A model generated the notes under the pieces. It was not told the origin of the DNA. It did no database searches and worked only from the letters and a program-made list of their open reading frames with translations. A program made the position numbers and the translations under genes. 64,000 nucleotides of DNA, from positions 18,943,666 through 19,007,665 of the forward strand of contig OX485807.1 of the NCBI GenBank assembly GCA_950295325.1. Direction: 5' to 3'. Shown here piece by piece: positions 38,416 through 50,735 of this stretch. The DNA is from Polytrichum commune (Eukaryota; Streptophyta; Polytrichopsida; Polytrichales; Polytrichaceae). Numbering within the stretch: the first letter of the stretch is position 1; the number at the start of each line of letters is the position of its first letter.

Positions 38416-38820
38416 GACATGAGCAGCAATCAGCCGTTCCATTTGGTGGAGTGGATGACTCTCAACACTGCTCTGTGCAGGCTGCCCTCTTTCCGTTGGC
38501 CCGGCGAAGCGGACTGTCCGCCCCAGCCTGGAAGCCATGGGCTCGCTGCCCTCCGCCAAGTAATTCCTTGGCAAGTTTCTTACTGCGGAACAACTTCAAC
38601 ACTCTCAAACTCCCTCTTTCTCCTTTCTCTCTCACTCACATACACATATTGGAGTAAAAATCGCTGGGATAGAGTAAATGTGGGAAGCTGGGGGGGGGGA
38701 GGAGGTGGTGCAGCAATGCACTCTCTGCATGCTTGGCGTGTCAACTGCATGTAGAGGTTTGAATGCGCCCCCCCACCAACCAACTACAGGGAGCCAAGTG
38801 GACCACCGCCATGCGCATGA
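38416..38820 (+). repeat. Dispersed repeat B, copy 2
   Basis: Direct-orientation relative of 18636-18970, a little longer and carrying a G9 run near 38691. The overlapping 138-codon plus frame is not conserved in copy 1, so it is treated as repeat noise. Confidence 0.65.
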
Positions 38821-41800
38821 CGAGGCAAATTGTGGTGATGTGCGTGCCGCTTTAGATTAAGAATGACTTCGAATATCCCACGGTTATATCCTCAAAACCC
38901 ACAAAACAAACACACGCTGCTTAATAATGTTATGCCAAATGAATCCCACGCTACTGGAATCTAATGGATTTAAAGTCATGTTTGTTTGTCAACTTTGTGA
39001 CATTCTTAGTTTCCACTGAGAGAAAGTGTCATATTTGTGACATTATTATGCTCAATTAGTTGACACTAACGCAGTCAAAACGCGTTAGTGCCAAGTGCAA
39101 ACTACATTGGTAAAAACAAAATTGAGTTTTTCATAGACATGACACATGGTATCCATGAAGGCACCATCAAAGCATTGTAAACCTTATCCGGAAACGCTTG
39201 ATCGATATAATTGCAACAACACAACTTTGATATGTCCCATTGTTTCCAGGATATCTCATAAAGTGCATATGTCCTGACATAAAAAATAATGGGACATATC
39301 AAAGTTGTTTCCAGGATATTATTACTTAGATATGTTGTTTCCTCATAAAAAAATCCAGGACATATCAATGGGACATATCTAAGTAATACTGGAGATTATT
39401 TTTTCTTGCGAAGAGAAACAAATTGTAAGGAGAATGCAAATTCTAATATTTTTTTATGAATATGGAAATTGCTACAAATTTTGAAGTGGTAAAGCTTTAT
39501 GGAACACACTATCAATCCATAGGTTAACCCCATACCCGCTCATCTAAATGTTAATTCTTGGCTACGAAAGTTATCAATCTCTTCTATGGGTAATCAATCA
39601 CAAGCTGCCACACACAAAAACCTTAACTTTGTTCGTTTAAACAATATAGATCTCATTTGTGTCATCATTACATGTACCCTAGTGAGTGGTTAAATGGACC
39701 TAGTCATTCATGGATACCTCGACCCTAGCTCTACCAAAATTTCAATTGACCTCTTATTGCATCCAATCTTGGACTGTGTCTACATTGTTTGCTTGTACAT
39801 CATCATTAATGTGATCTAATATGTTCAATGATTTTGCAGATCATTCCTTTGGACATGGTTTTTGGTGTGTCTAAATACCCATTTTGGGAAATGGACTATA
39901 TGATGGCAAGAGGAAGAAGATGTGTCCAACGTCTTTTAAAACTCGTTGTATTTCATGAAATTGCTTTGGAAAATTCATGAAGTTGCTTGAGGTAAAAGTC
40001 CACTATCATGAAATTGGGCTGCAGCACATGTCAAGTTGGTTAAGAAGAATCATGAGCTCATTTAAGAGGTTTATGAAATTGATAGAACACCCTAGTAGCA
40101 TTGGTTGGAAGCAATGCCCAGGAAGTTTTCGGGCATAGTCGGTCAAGATCCTAGTGATTTTAAATCCAGTCGGTTACATGTTAACATCTTCCAGTTTTTT
40201 CATTTGAGGTATATTCTATAGATTCCTCTAAAATTACTAGTAATTCTCCTAAAGTCTGGAACTTCAACCAGTTATTTCTCAAACTCATTTGGTTCATCTG
40301 TAACTAACCACCAGTTCTTCCCGAGCCTTAGTTGGAAGGTTCATGAACTAGCTTGGAACCTTCGTGAAATTGAGTTTGTGCTTTTGTGAAATCATCCCAC
40401 CAAAGGAGTAACATGGGCATTTAAGGATTTCAAGTGCTCAAATTGTCCATTGTAGGCTACACGAGATGTGATGGGGATCTTCAGTGTAACTCTTTGCATG
40501 TATACCTTATTCTTATGTTGCTTTCTCTAATTGGACACCTATATTTGAGTGGCATGTGGTTAGGTGTGGCTCCAAGAACGGACAACAAAAAAGACATGTT
40601 TAACAGAGAACGGATATGCTCAAAATATGATAAGCATTCTAGACTCAATAAGTTATTTGCAAAGTAAAGCAAATGAAAACCATGGGTTTAGTTCCAAATC
40701 TTGTATTCATGAGAATTAACACAAATTTACCCAAGTTTTCATAATGCTTAAATCATCATACACAAAGAGTGTTGTGAAGTTACTTAAAATCGGCCTTGTA
40801 ATTTGTCCTACTAGGATGAGTGGGCAAAGCTAGCCTTGCATAGGCCGATCCGAGATATAGGCCAAGGGGGTCCCATGCACATACCCTATTTTTGTTCCTA
40901 AAATTCTCTCAATGTTTGAGAGGTGGAAAGAGGAGGTCCCAAAAGTTTCACCCAACTTTCAACACAGGCGTTGACACAATGATGCACTAATGAGCTCTTA
41001 ATAGTAAGTTTCTCAATGAAGGATCAAGCCCACAATTTCGCCACTCTTTGCGAACTTACAAATAACTTCATACTGATTTTCCCAATTAGTGCATGTAGTA
41101 GTACTAATTCCCAAACACGCATGATTTTGCCATGTCTCAAAATAAGTGAGGGCTGAAATTTTTGCTAAGTGATACTAAATTCATGAATACATGCTCATTC
41201 ACCACACATTTCAAGATAATTAGTACATGCTCTAAGGTGCTTGTAGAGCTATTAAAAATACATCTCAATTAATGGCAACACATGGATTTCAATGAAATAG
41301 TGCCACGATGAACTGAATTGTGAAGCCATGAATAGTATTTTCAATGAATGCAATAATGGCAGGATGAATAGTGCTTCCTAGATCTTTTGGTAGCACTGAT
41401 TCCATAGCATTAAGAAATTTAGTTTCACCTTCACTAATTTCCCACAGGCACTATTAGCATTCCCTCACTAAATTGGGATAATCAGTGTAGTAGTCCACAT
41501 GATTGGGCTATATGCCCATTTAGTGAGCAGAAGCATTTTCGCTTTGACAATGGATAAGATATTCATGGCAGCCAAAAATCACGAGAAAAGTTGCTACGGC
41601 TTGAATCTGGATTTCCTACCCATTTCATACCAATCTTGTCTTCATCTCCTACAAGTGGGCTAGTTTGAAAAGGTGACCGTTTGAGAACAGTCTACCTTAC
41701 CCTCTGCCAAGGTAGAATTACTGTAGAACCTTTGGATGAAATTTGCCAATAACCTCCAGCAGTGTGCAACTGCCACGGTGAAAGTCACTTTAGCAAGCAG

Positions 41801-42393
41801 AGGATGTGAGACTCTATGCAATCTGACAAAGATGTGAAACTACAAAACAAAACATCAGAAGTAAATATCTTCCCATAGTTGAAGAGCAGAAATTGATCAA
41901 GCTATCAAAGATAATTATCACCACACTTGTATTAAGTCAGCTATTTGGCATACTTCAGTCTACATCGTATTAACAGCTCAATATCATCAGTGTTACATTG
42001 CTTTTATAAGTGCTTAAATAGGGCCAAACAGAATGGCAACAAAAGAAATTGTTCTCACTTCAATCCATGGGTCCTAAGCCCATCTAAATGGGTACAGCTT
42101 CAGTTCTCACCTAAAATTCTGTACCTAACATACCCCAGACTTCCTATATATACCTCTTTGAAATTAAACAAGGTATCATAAAAATCAATGATAACTTGTG
42201 TAGGAATGAACAAATGTCAAGGTTGGATAGACAATGCTATGCATCCTCTTAGATCCACAACTACAAAGCGGTAGGAAAGGAAGGCTGCAAACATTGCAAC
42301 ATCAAAGTGGTTTCACAAAACCAGTTCAATTTGCATGTCGACCACGCCAAATTTCAAGAAAAAAGCATCCCCACATGAGAAATAATTGCATAT
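38821..42393. other. Intergenic DNA with nested palindromes
   Basis: Two perfect inverted repeats are nested or adjacent at 39223-39241/39288-39306 (19 bp) and 39321-39335/39373-39387 (15 bp). A related dispersed segment lies at 39430-39760 and an R1 copy at 40520-40640. The last few hundred bases before 42394 probably include the 3' UTR of the phosphotransferase gene. No other gene recognised. Confidence 0.45.
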
Positions 42394-45300
42394 CTAGGCT
42401 CCTTTTCCTTCTTTCACTTTGCCAATCCTGTAAAACAGTAAGATGGCATTAGAAATTTCATAACCAAATGCAAATCCTGAGCCACAAAGATCGCCAATCA
42501 GCATCTACACAGAACTATTCTCCTCTGCTGCTTCCAAGAGAACTACACGCATTCTGCCGACCTAACTTTGCTCACGAAAACCTTTAAAGTGCAGGAGTCA
42601 TTTCTATCCAGATTTTGGGTAAAAACTTCTATTCATCTACAATAATTCTTTTGACAAATTTCATCTACCTTTTCAAAATGCATCAGCTAATTCACTAAAA
42701 TATGTGGAATCTGTATTAGAACATTCTCTTCAAAAACATATGCAGGCAACTGGCAATTCTTCAACAGTAAAATTAACACTGGAGAACAGTCCCTCATAAG
42801 CCAATAATTAAAGTGGGAACCATAGTAGTCAAAATGAGTCCTGTTACTAGTAAAACTGATGCAGATAGTACAAGAAGAGTACAAGAATCCAGTATTCTGG
42901 CCTCAGAAGAATATACCTGAAGCAGTAGATGCCAAGAGCATGGGTAATTTCATGAATGACACTGTAAGCGAAGTGGCCGTACAAGAAAACTGCTCAAGAC
43001 AGAAGATAGAATTAATATACAATCACATCTCCAATATCTAGCAAGGATGCACAAAGTTTTCAAGCTGCTATAGGATTGCACAACACAGCTTCAGTAGAAG
43101 TATAATGCATACATCACAATTAGTGTAGTTAAATAAATACCAGTGAAGACACAGTAGCCTATTAAGACCCATGTCTCGTCCACAAGTGGCTTCCTGCATC
43201 CATATTCCCAAATCACAGCAGATTGTCAGGAAGATGGTAAAGTAAATGGACTTATTATGAATCTAGAAGAGCAGCACCACTTACAAGACTCAAGGGCTAA
43301 AAGCATTTTGCAAATGTTTATGGGGTGAGTACATTTGTTACAAAGCTTCAACAAGTTCCCACTATGAGAAATTTAATGTATCATTATTTCCATTTGATGA
43401 AAAATTAGCCAAGATTTGACATGAAAATTGACAAGACCATGTTCATGGATTGAGTTATATACTCTGAATTGATCCAAAGTTGCATTTGCAGAAATTAAAG
43501 TATGCTTTACTTGTTGTCAAGATGAGTACTCTTCAGATCAAGCTCTTCTTTTTTAAACATACCTTGTACAATTACTCTGTTAATCCAAATTAACAAAGTT
43601 GGACGTTATATACAACTGACACAGACTGCAACTTCTTCAATTTGACTGGCATTTGAACTCCAAAGTTTAGTAGGCTATGAAGTGACCTCAGGGGTTCTAC
43701 TGCCACTGGCATTTGTGGGATTTCAGTATGTGTAACAATCACTCAAATCATCACAGAAAAAATTACTCACCCATCAAAATACTTTGCAGACATTGCATTG
43801 CCAATGGCAAAAGGCAGGTACATTAAAGCCTGTTGGAGCATGTACACTGTTAGTAAAGTTCCACGAATTGTAGTTTAATGCGCCAGTTGAGAATACAGTA
43901 ACACCCACACACATTTCTTTACAAACACATCATCTTGGTGACAAAGAGGTGAGCCCAAATGCATGAGTTGCTTTCAAATATCATTTGAAACTTATAGAGA
44001 TAACCTCACGATTTTAATTTCCAGGATATACCTTTAATGTAATTCTGAATGATGATAGACACTATGTTCCACTTATACAACTGTGATATACTGGTGACAC
44101 CTCCCTGATCATCATCATTAATTTTGTGTATCTAAACAGAGCCTGCTGCATGACTTCAACATACCTCCATTTTGGGCACAACATGAACTGCACATTCACT
44201 TTCCTCATTCCTGATCTAAAAACCCTGAAGAGAGGACTTGTGGATTTAGCAGTTTCTTTCGGAAAGTGAGGGGAACATTCAATTAAAATTGGGTTCGGCT
44301 GGATGATCACAAGTGCAAAGCCTTGTGTTCAGGACAGGTTGAGTTATCCTTTATCTCTATGACCCTCACACCAGCTCTAAACTTATGAATCACACACTGA
44401 GACAACAGAAAATTAACTGTGCACATCAATAGTTTCCAGAACTTATTTAAAATTATTTCTGAAACAGTTCCACAAGATTCAGGTTCAACATAGCCACGTA
44501 CCACAGACATCCCTGTCTTCAATCCCTTGGGCTCTTCACACAAGTGAGCAAGAATTAATCTACCCTGCAAGTAGAAAAGAAACAAAAATAAATGTATGGC
44601 AGCTAAATGGACTCTTCTCATTGATAGTGTACATTACCATTTTCTATATCAATGATTAGGCTAGCAATTTCACATCAGATCCAAATGAGTTGACTAGGAT
44701 GTTAGAACAATAGACGGAAGTTAGGGCGACAACATCGGATTGCAGTCTTGTTTAAACATGTGTGAGGACAAAAAAGTCATGAATTACTACTGCATAAGAG
44801 GAAACAAAACTGTAATTCAGTATACCAGAGTCACTGACTAAACTTACCACAAGCCATCCAAATGCAAAGCCTGAGCCCATGATGACAAGATGTGGTTGAT
44901 TTCTAAGAATATCTGAGGGCGATATCCATCCCCTGCAAAATCCAGAGACTTCAGGAGCACTCCCTCACAACTTTCAGATAGCACCTAACTCTGTCCTTGA
45001 AACGAAGTTAGTAGATCTATCAAAACACAAAGAAGTCTCACCAGATTAGAATTTAGCCATGCTTACATGAATTTCAAGAATTGATTACTAAAGTGACACA
45101 ATAGTGAACTTAAGTAGCTCAAACCAAGTCAAAGCTGGGACAAAAATAACTGAGATAAGTAGCACACAGTGAGAGAGTACCAGAATACAACTCCCCCCAC
45201 AAGTGACCAAAACGGGATGAGCTGCAATGAATGAAGTGAAAACCACAGTTAGGGTCTATGACATACCGATAATATAATAATGCATTATATAATTAAAATA

Positions 45301-48300
45301 AACACGCTCTTCAGCATAAGTCGATTTTACTTCAGGCAAACATTAATACAACAAATACTAACCAAATTTCTTTCTTAGATTTGACACAATGAACCATGAA
45401 CAAACTGCATAAAGCAAGAACATACTCAACTCAAAAGAAACTGCAAAATACTATTAACTTACCATAGCCAATGCGTTAAGAAAGCTTGAGCCCCTTCCCT
45501 TCACCACTTTGTACACATTGTAGACACTGCATCAAATAGAAGCAACTTGATGAATTACACATGTAAAAGTCCCTGATATGTCAATCTTGACACCAATTGA
45601 AAAACCTTGAACAGAATGACATTGAAGGTAGGGAAACTCACTTGTAACCCACTGTAGGTGCCACAAATACAAGCATCATCAACCAGATGACAAACACGGT
45701 TACAGTCACATCTGCCAGTTCCACACAAAAAATTATTTAGCACTACTTACAAAGACTCATAAGGCATCGCAATCTCAAATTCAACCATTGTCATAGAATA
45801 ATACTTCAGATCACATTTCCAGTTTTTACCTGGTACAAACGGCAGTTTCCCTACTACAGGGAGGGCTTCCCTGCAGCTCGATGTCCACCAGTTTGGTCCT
45901 GTGTAGATCAATAGAAGTCAAGAAGTTGCTCTGCAGGGGTTTTCAACAACCATCTATGTCTCTTGGCTTCATCAACTTGATGCACAGAATATGTTGTTGC
46001 TTGATTCCAATTCAGGATTATGTAGGACTCAGAAGTAATCTTTGATAAGGGGAAGCAATACCAACAATTCCAGTGAAGATATGAGCCATATAGATGACCA
46101 TCAGCCCCTCCGTTGGTCCGTTAATTTCTGGAAGAATGAGTGTGTCGGTGAAAAAGCTGTTGACAACCCAAGCACAAAATATTGAAATGTATTCATACAT
46201 GAGGAATATATGTTTAAAACAGCTGAACCAACTACATCACACCCAAAACTTGCAACATTGCACAAGAGTAAAACAGCCAGCCTGCCTTAAAGGCCTAGCA
46301 ACTCAGAGGATGCAAAACAAAATCAATAATTCTTACCTTTCCCATGTAGCCCCATAGAAAGGAATTGTGGAGATCACCCAAAACCAAAAAGACAGCGTCC
46401 CACTCATCACAGATGATGCAAACGCCATGGTCTCAAACTGAAATCAGCAGCACTTTCAACGATGAGGTTTTCCATTACAGCCCACAAGAAATCAACAGAC
46501 AAACAGGTCTATACTCCCAAAACACCTTTCCAGTATATTGATTGTGCTTGTTAAACACGTGTAGCTGATTAGGTTGAGCATTACATAGACCTATGATCCC
46601 ATAAACAAAGCTCAATACTAAGAGGGACTATGTAAAATAAACAAGGATGATAAATGTCACTCACCGAGCATGTTAGTGCATCACAACCTGTCCCTCACCA
46701 CACCCAACAAAGCATCATCCGTGAGAAATGACCAAGCTGCCAAAAACGATCCCACAAGTAGAAGATTCCCTCTTGACATAGGCAAGAGTACTTGACTTTT
46801 CATTCAAATCCAAGGCTATTGTAAGATACTGAAATCTTCTGAGGATCCACTATAAGTTAAGAGGCCAAGACAAAGGAAATTGCAAATTTGTTTAGCAGTT
46901 TTACCATGGTCAAAAAGCTCTCCAAGAGGACTGGAAGAATTTGTTCGCCTAGCTTGTTTGCCATCAACAGCATCAAAAGTCTACCACAATAACCAAACCA
47001 AAGTTCAGCCAATTTGATGTTTGGCTGAGACATATCTGACTAAGATGCTTCTCAAAAAGTCTTCACAAAGGATACAAGGAACACTCCACAATACAAATCT
47101 CAATACACAACAACAACTAGCAGCCATTCTTTGAGAAGTAAGAGTCTCAAATGTCAACCTGATACAGGAAGAGGAGGATGCCATGTGCAAAGTAGACCCA
47201 CCGAGGAGCTGGTGCATCCAGGTGTGGAGAGTATATCTGTTAATGCCCATGGCCCAAAACAGGTTCAGCACAGACTTGACATCCAAGAACAACACCATCA
47301 CCCTTGCTTATCACCAATATTACCACATGACTAGCATAAACCAAGTTTGATAAAACTGCTGCAACAGGAACTTACATAGCTCAGCAAGGCAGAAGTCAAT
47401 ATCATACAAAATCCCATCAGCGTGATCTGCCACAACCACATCCACAAAAGATGAATAATGCCTGATTTGTAAATACATCCATTCAAAATCTAAAATAGAG
47501 TAGGACTTGCTGATCTACTGGCCTCTCAATCATTAACATATACTAAACTTGTTTCAAATGGCTCTAATCCAACAGAACTCTGACCAGGACAATGGCACTA
47601 CGTAGTACTTCATGAACAAAATTCTGCAATCTCCTTGCTCTTATGCATCTATGAAAGGCAGAAACAACACACATTTCAAAAAATGCGCTCTGTGCCCCAA
47701 TCCTAACAGCATCATGTTCCTAATACGAAGGACACGGATGTGGAGAAACTCGACAACACAAATAACATCACTACATGTGCTAAAAAGGTAACTGAAAAAT
47801 ATAGTCCTTCCATAATGACCATTAAGATTTTATCAGGACATCACTTCTATTTATCAGATTTGGCAGACATACCTAAAGAACTGAATTTCTATGAGCTAGA
47901 AGCCACAGGAAGGAATAGGAAGCACAACAAAACAGTCCACAACGAATTTTCTCGGGCTCCAGCTACAGAGAATAAATTAATAAAGACCGAGTAGAAGTGT
48001 CCATAAATTTCTACTAGATTCCACATAGTCTGGAATTGTCAAGTTCTCTATGCAGGCGACTGCGACACACTCCAAGTGCAGCTCTTTCGAGATGATCAAA
48101 TTTGGCATTTTACAAGGAGGGCCAGATGCTCTATGTAAGAAGAGAACAATGAATCAAAAGGCCAAATCAGGATACATGTTAAAAACGTACCATGTTCGGA
48201 CTGGAAGAGCGCAAAAATAGCAGAGCCAGAATCACCAGATGCAATACAATTCACCTCATTAGAGATCTGGACAATAAGCTGCAGTAGAATCTATGACATT

Positions 48301-48601
48301 CTACACATGCTAAGGGCGTCACCACAACAAACACTAAATTCCTCCGGAGGCTGGAGCTGATCTACAACCATAACATTGAAAATCCATAATAGGCAGCTAA
48401 AAAGTTTTACAAAGAAATTTAAACCCACAGGAACGACGGAGGGAACGAGTGATGCGAAGCTTACGGCATCCACATGGGGAAGAAATTGACGGCCCAGCGC
48501 CAGAATGGCTGGAACACATATTTGGCCATGTAGGATCGGTCGATGCCGCTATACTTGTAGCGGTGCAAGGCGTCGACGCCATGCTTCCCGACGTACACCA
48601 T
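42394..48601 (-). CDS. AAPT: Aminoalcoholphosphotransferase (ethanolamine/choline)
   Basis: Transfers phosphoethanolamine or phosphocholine from the CDP-alcohol to diacylglycerol, the last step of the Kennedy pathway, in ER/Golgi membranes. Eighteen coding exons (minus): 48601-48465, 48200-48191, 47426-47376, 47236-47159, 46980-46905, 46687-46665, 46437-46337, 46156-46062, 45898-45830, 45711-45642, 45526-45463, 45221-45181, 44932-44848, 44564-44502, 43829-43771, 43193-43141, 42989-42917, 42427-42394. All introns are GT-AG with matching phases; the total is 1182 nt, 393 aa, against ~390 for plant members. The CDP-alcohol motif DGx2ARx8Gx3Dx3D is intact: D98 G99, A102 R103, G112, D116, D120. 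The start [19 protein letters not shown], then [11 protein letters not shown] and [11 protein letters not shown], are family hallmarks. Several hydrophobic segments fit a polytopic membrane enzyme. No break or odd residue seen. Confidence 0.95.
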
Positions 48602-48958
48602 GGCTGCTGCCTCCCTCAGCTCGCCACCAAACGCGAACCAGAATTCGAGCGCTCCTTCAATCGAATGCTTTGCGTGCACTCCGCGAAGGAGCTTTGGCTT
48701 CGGAGAGAGACTGAGAGCGAGAGGGGGAGAGGCCAAAACGCACGAGCCCGGTTTCTAGGGTTTCGCGGGGCCCGGCCTAAGTTCACACTCCCGTGACGCG
48801 TCCCCCAGCCGTCCGCCACGTGGGAGCCTCCGATTGGCCCGCTGTCGATGGCTGAGTGAAATATCTAATTTGCACTTGGAAGCACTAAGTTAAGTTAAGG
48901 TAAGTTAATTAGACACTTTTACTGCAAGTCACCCTAAAAACCTAAACCATTTGTGGTT
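48602..48958. other. Promoter and leader region of the phosphotransferase gene
   Basis: GC-richer than the DNA beyond it, with CpG-containing stretches (48600-48850). Frames on both strands here are shadows of the first exon and its leader. No clear TATA box is visible on the minus strand; a TATA-less promoter is plausible for a housekeeping gene. Confidence 0.4.
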
Positions 48959-49470
48959 ATTTAGTGTCACGTATATTATATGCAAACTAGATGCCTAGAG
49001 GTCTCAAACTGTCGCGCCTCTTAAATGTCAATATGATTTTATTCATCAACATAAGTAACTTCTTTAAGTGAGAAAAAAGATTTACATTGTGACATTTAGA
49101 GTAGCACATTGGGGATACGTTAGATGCTAGCCTTGTGTTTTAGTATGCAAGGGGAAGACACTTTTGAGCGTACTAATGGCAAGACGTGTCATGTGTTTAC
49201 ATTTTAAAACTTGCTAGAGGAAGATATTCCTGAGCATACTAATGGCAAGTGCCATTTGTGTACACTTTAGTCAACTTGCAGACCATTGTGTATCATAGGC
49301 ATGCACCTCATAACACTATTGAACATACTCATGCCAAAATATTAGTAAGCGCACTTGAACGCCAAGTGTCATGAGAGTGGACACTTTTGCTGAAGTTGTT
49401 GATCATGAATGTAATGTAGCATATGCTTCAAAATAGGGTAAGTGACACTATTACACATGTGACACTAAAT
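48959..49470. mobile_element. 512-bp MITE with ATTTAGTGTCAC termini
   Basis: The two ends are perfect 12-base inverted repeats (ATTTAGTGTCAC and GTGACACTAAAT). If the outer bases are taken as target sequence, a TA dinucleotide flanks both sides. The interior has repeated blocks such as agcatactaatggcaag. A reverse-oriented relative covers 56480-56740. Confidence 0.65.
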
Positions 49471-49494
49471 ACCATAAATGGCGTAGTCCTATTA

Positions 49495-49960
49495 GTGTGG
49501 GTTACCATATGGAGTTACTCGTTGCTATAACATCTTATTGGCATTATCATTTTTAACCCTTAAAGGACATATGCTTTCCCGATACCACACCCAAAATATC
49601 TTTTAAAAATCATTTTAAGCATGATTAACCAATTAATTTACATAGGCTCTATTCTAAAGAAGTATAGATCTTGCTAAGGTGCCCGATTTGGTATTCTAAA
49701 AACCCCATTTGGTGCAATGGAGTAGAAGTTTTGAACAAGATTCTCCCAAAATAATACCAAGCCCGTGGGGCAGCATTGTCCTTTAAGGGTTAACCAAGTA
49801 AGTTGTAGCTTGTTCTTTGATATGCACACTAACTCTTTATGTTACGTGGGTGAAATAAGACACTTTGAGTAATGTTTTGGGGATGTGTAACTTCAAATGG
49901 TAACCCGTATTAATAAGATTATTAAGTGTAGTTGGGTAATCCACTTCTTTGTCGAGAGGG
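49495..49960. other. Intergenic DNA with a TGTGGGTTACCAT repeat
   Basis: One copy of the gtgtgggttaccatatggagttac motif near 49495 and an inverted one near 49890. No coding potential seen. Confidence 0.4.
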
Positions 49961-50195
49961 AACTATCACATACGAGTGTACCTCTCATCCATCCAATATG
50001 GAAACTTGACCCTCCACCCCCCTTTAGTTGTGGTTGGTTCATCTCAAATGGCTTGGACTAGACTAATCCGGATCTTCATAATTGAATTTTTGTGTCAAAT
50101 CTCATTTAAAAGATGACAATTTGGTGCATGGTATTTCATGAATTTTATGTTCGACGAATGAGAGGTATGCTTGTAAGTATGCGATAAATCCTTCT
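49960..50195. mobile_element. ~235-bp MITE family M2, copy 1
   Basis: Left end with atcacatacgagtgtacctc then tcatccatccaatat; right end with the approximate reverse complement gaatgagaggtatgcttgta then agtatgcgata. The interior block ggttcatctcaaatgg recurs in the other copies. No coding potential. Confidence 0.7.
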
Positions 50196-50479
50196 TGCTT
50201 CACACTAGACCCATGATATGTTTTCCAAGCCATGGGCGCGGGAGGGGGCTTCGATTGGCTTGCCATTGGTGGCCAAGTCGAATATCTAGGACATGGAAGC
50301 TTGAGTTAAGGTGAGGTAAGTGGACGCTTTTACCATAAGTTAGGTGGCCCACTTCGCCATGAATCTTCAAAGTGGGTTGTTATTTTTCTACAATGAACAA
50401 TTTGGACCAAAGTAATTTCCCTAAATTCCAAAGTTTAGAGTATTAATTTTAATCCACATTGAACATGCCAAGGTACAAA

Positions 50480-50735
50480 GAGATACAATTATCGTATACA
50501 AAGAGTGGTTCACATTCAGGCAACATAAAAACCCCGGAATCGTATGCAACTTGTAGGTCATTTTGTTTAAGATGGTTTGACACTGGAATTAGCTTTAAAG
50601 ACCCTGCATTAGTTCACTTGAAATCATTTGAGATGAATTGGTCACAAACCTATAGGGGGTTGAGTTTTAATGTTGGATGGATGAGAGGTACCCTTGTACA
50701 TGATGATTACCTCTCTTCTCGAGGTACCTACTACA
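50480..50735. mobile_element. MITE family M2, copy 2 (inverted, damaged left end)
   Basis: Contains the reverse complement of the family interior (catttgagatgaattggtca) and the end ttggatggatgagaggtacc. The 107-codon frame over it is not conserved in the other copies. Confidence 0.6.

Noticed and set aside
38338-38754. 138-codon plus frame
   Set aside because: Same repeat as above, with simple G-run sequence; no domain and not conserved between copies.
48449-48819. Frames on both strands over the first phosphotransferase exon and leader
   Set aside because: Overlap a confidently identified coding exon on the minus strand; the others are shadows in GC-rich leader DNA.
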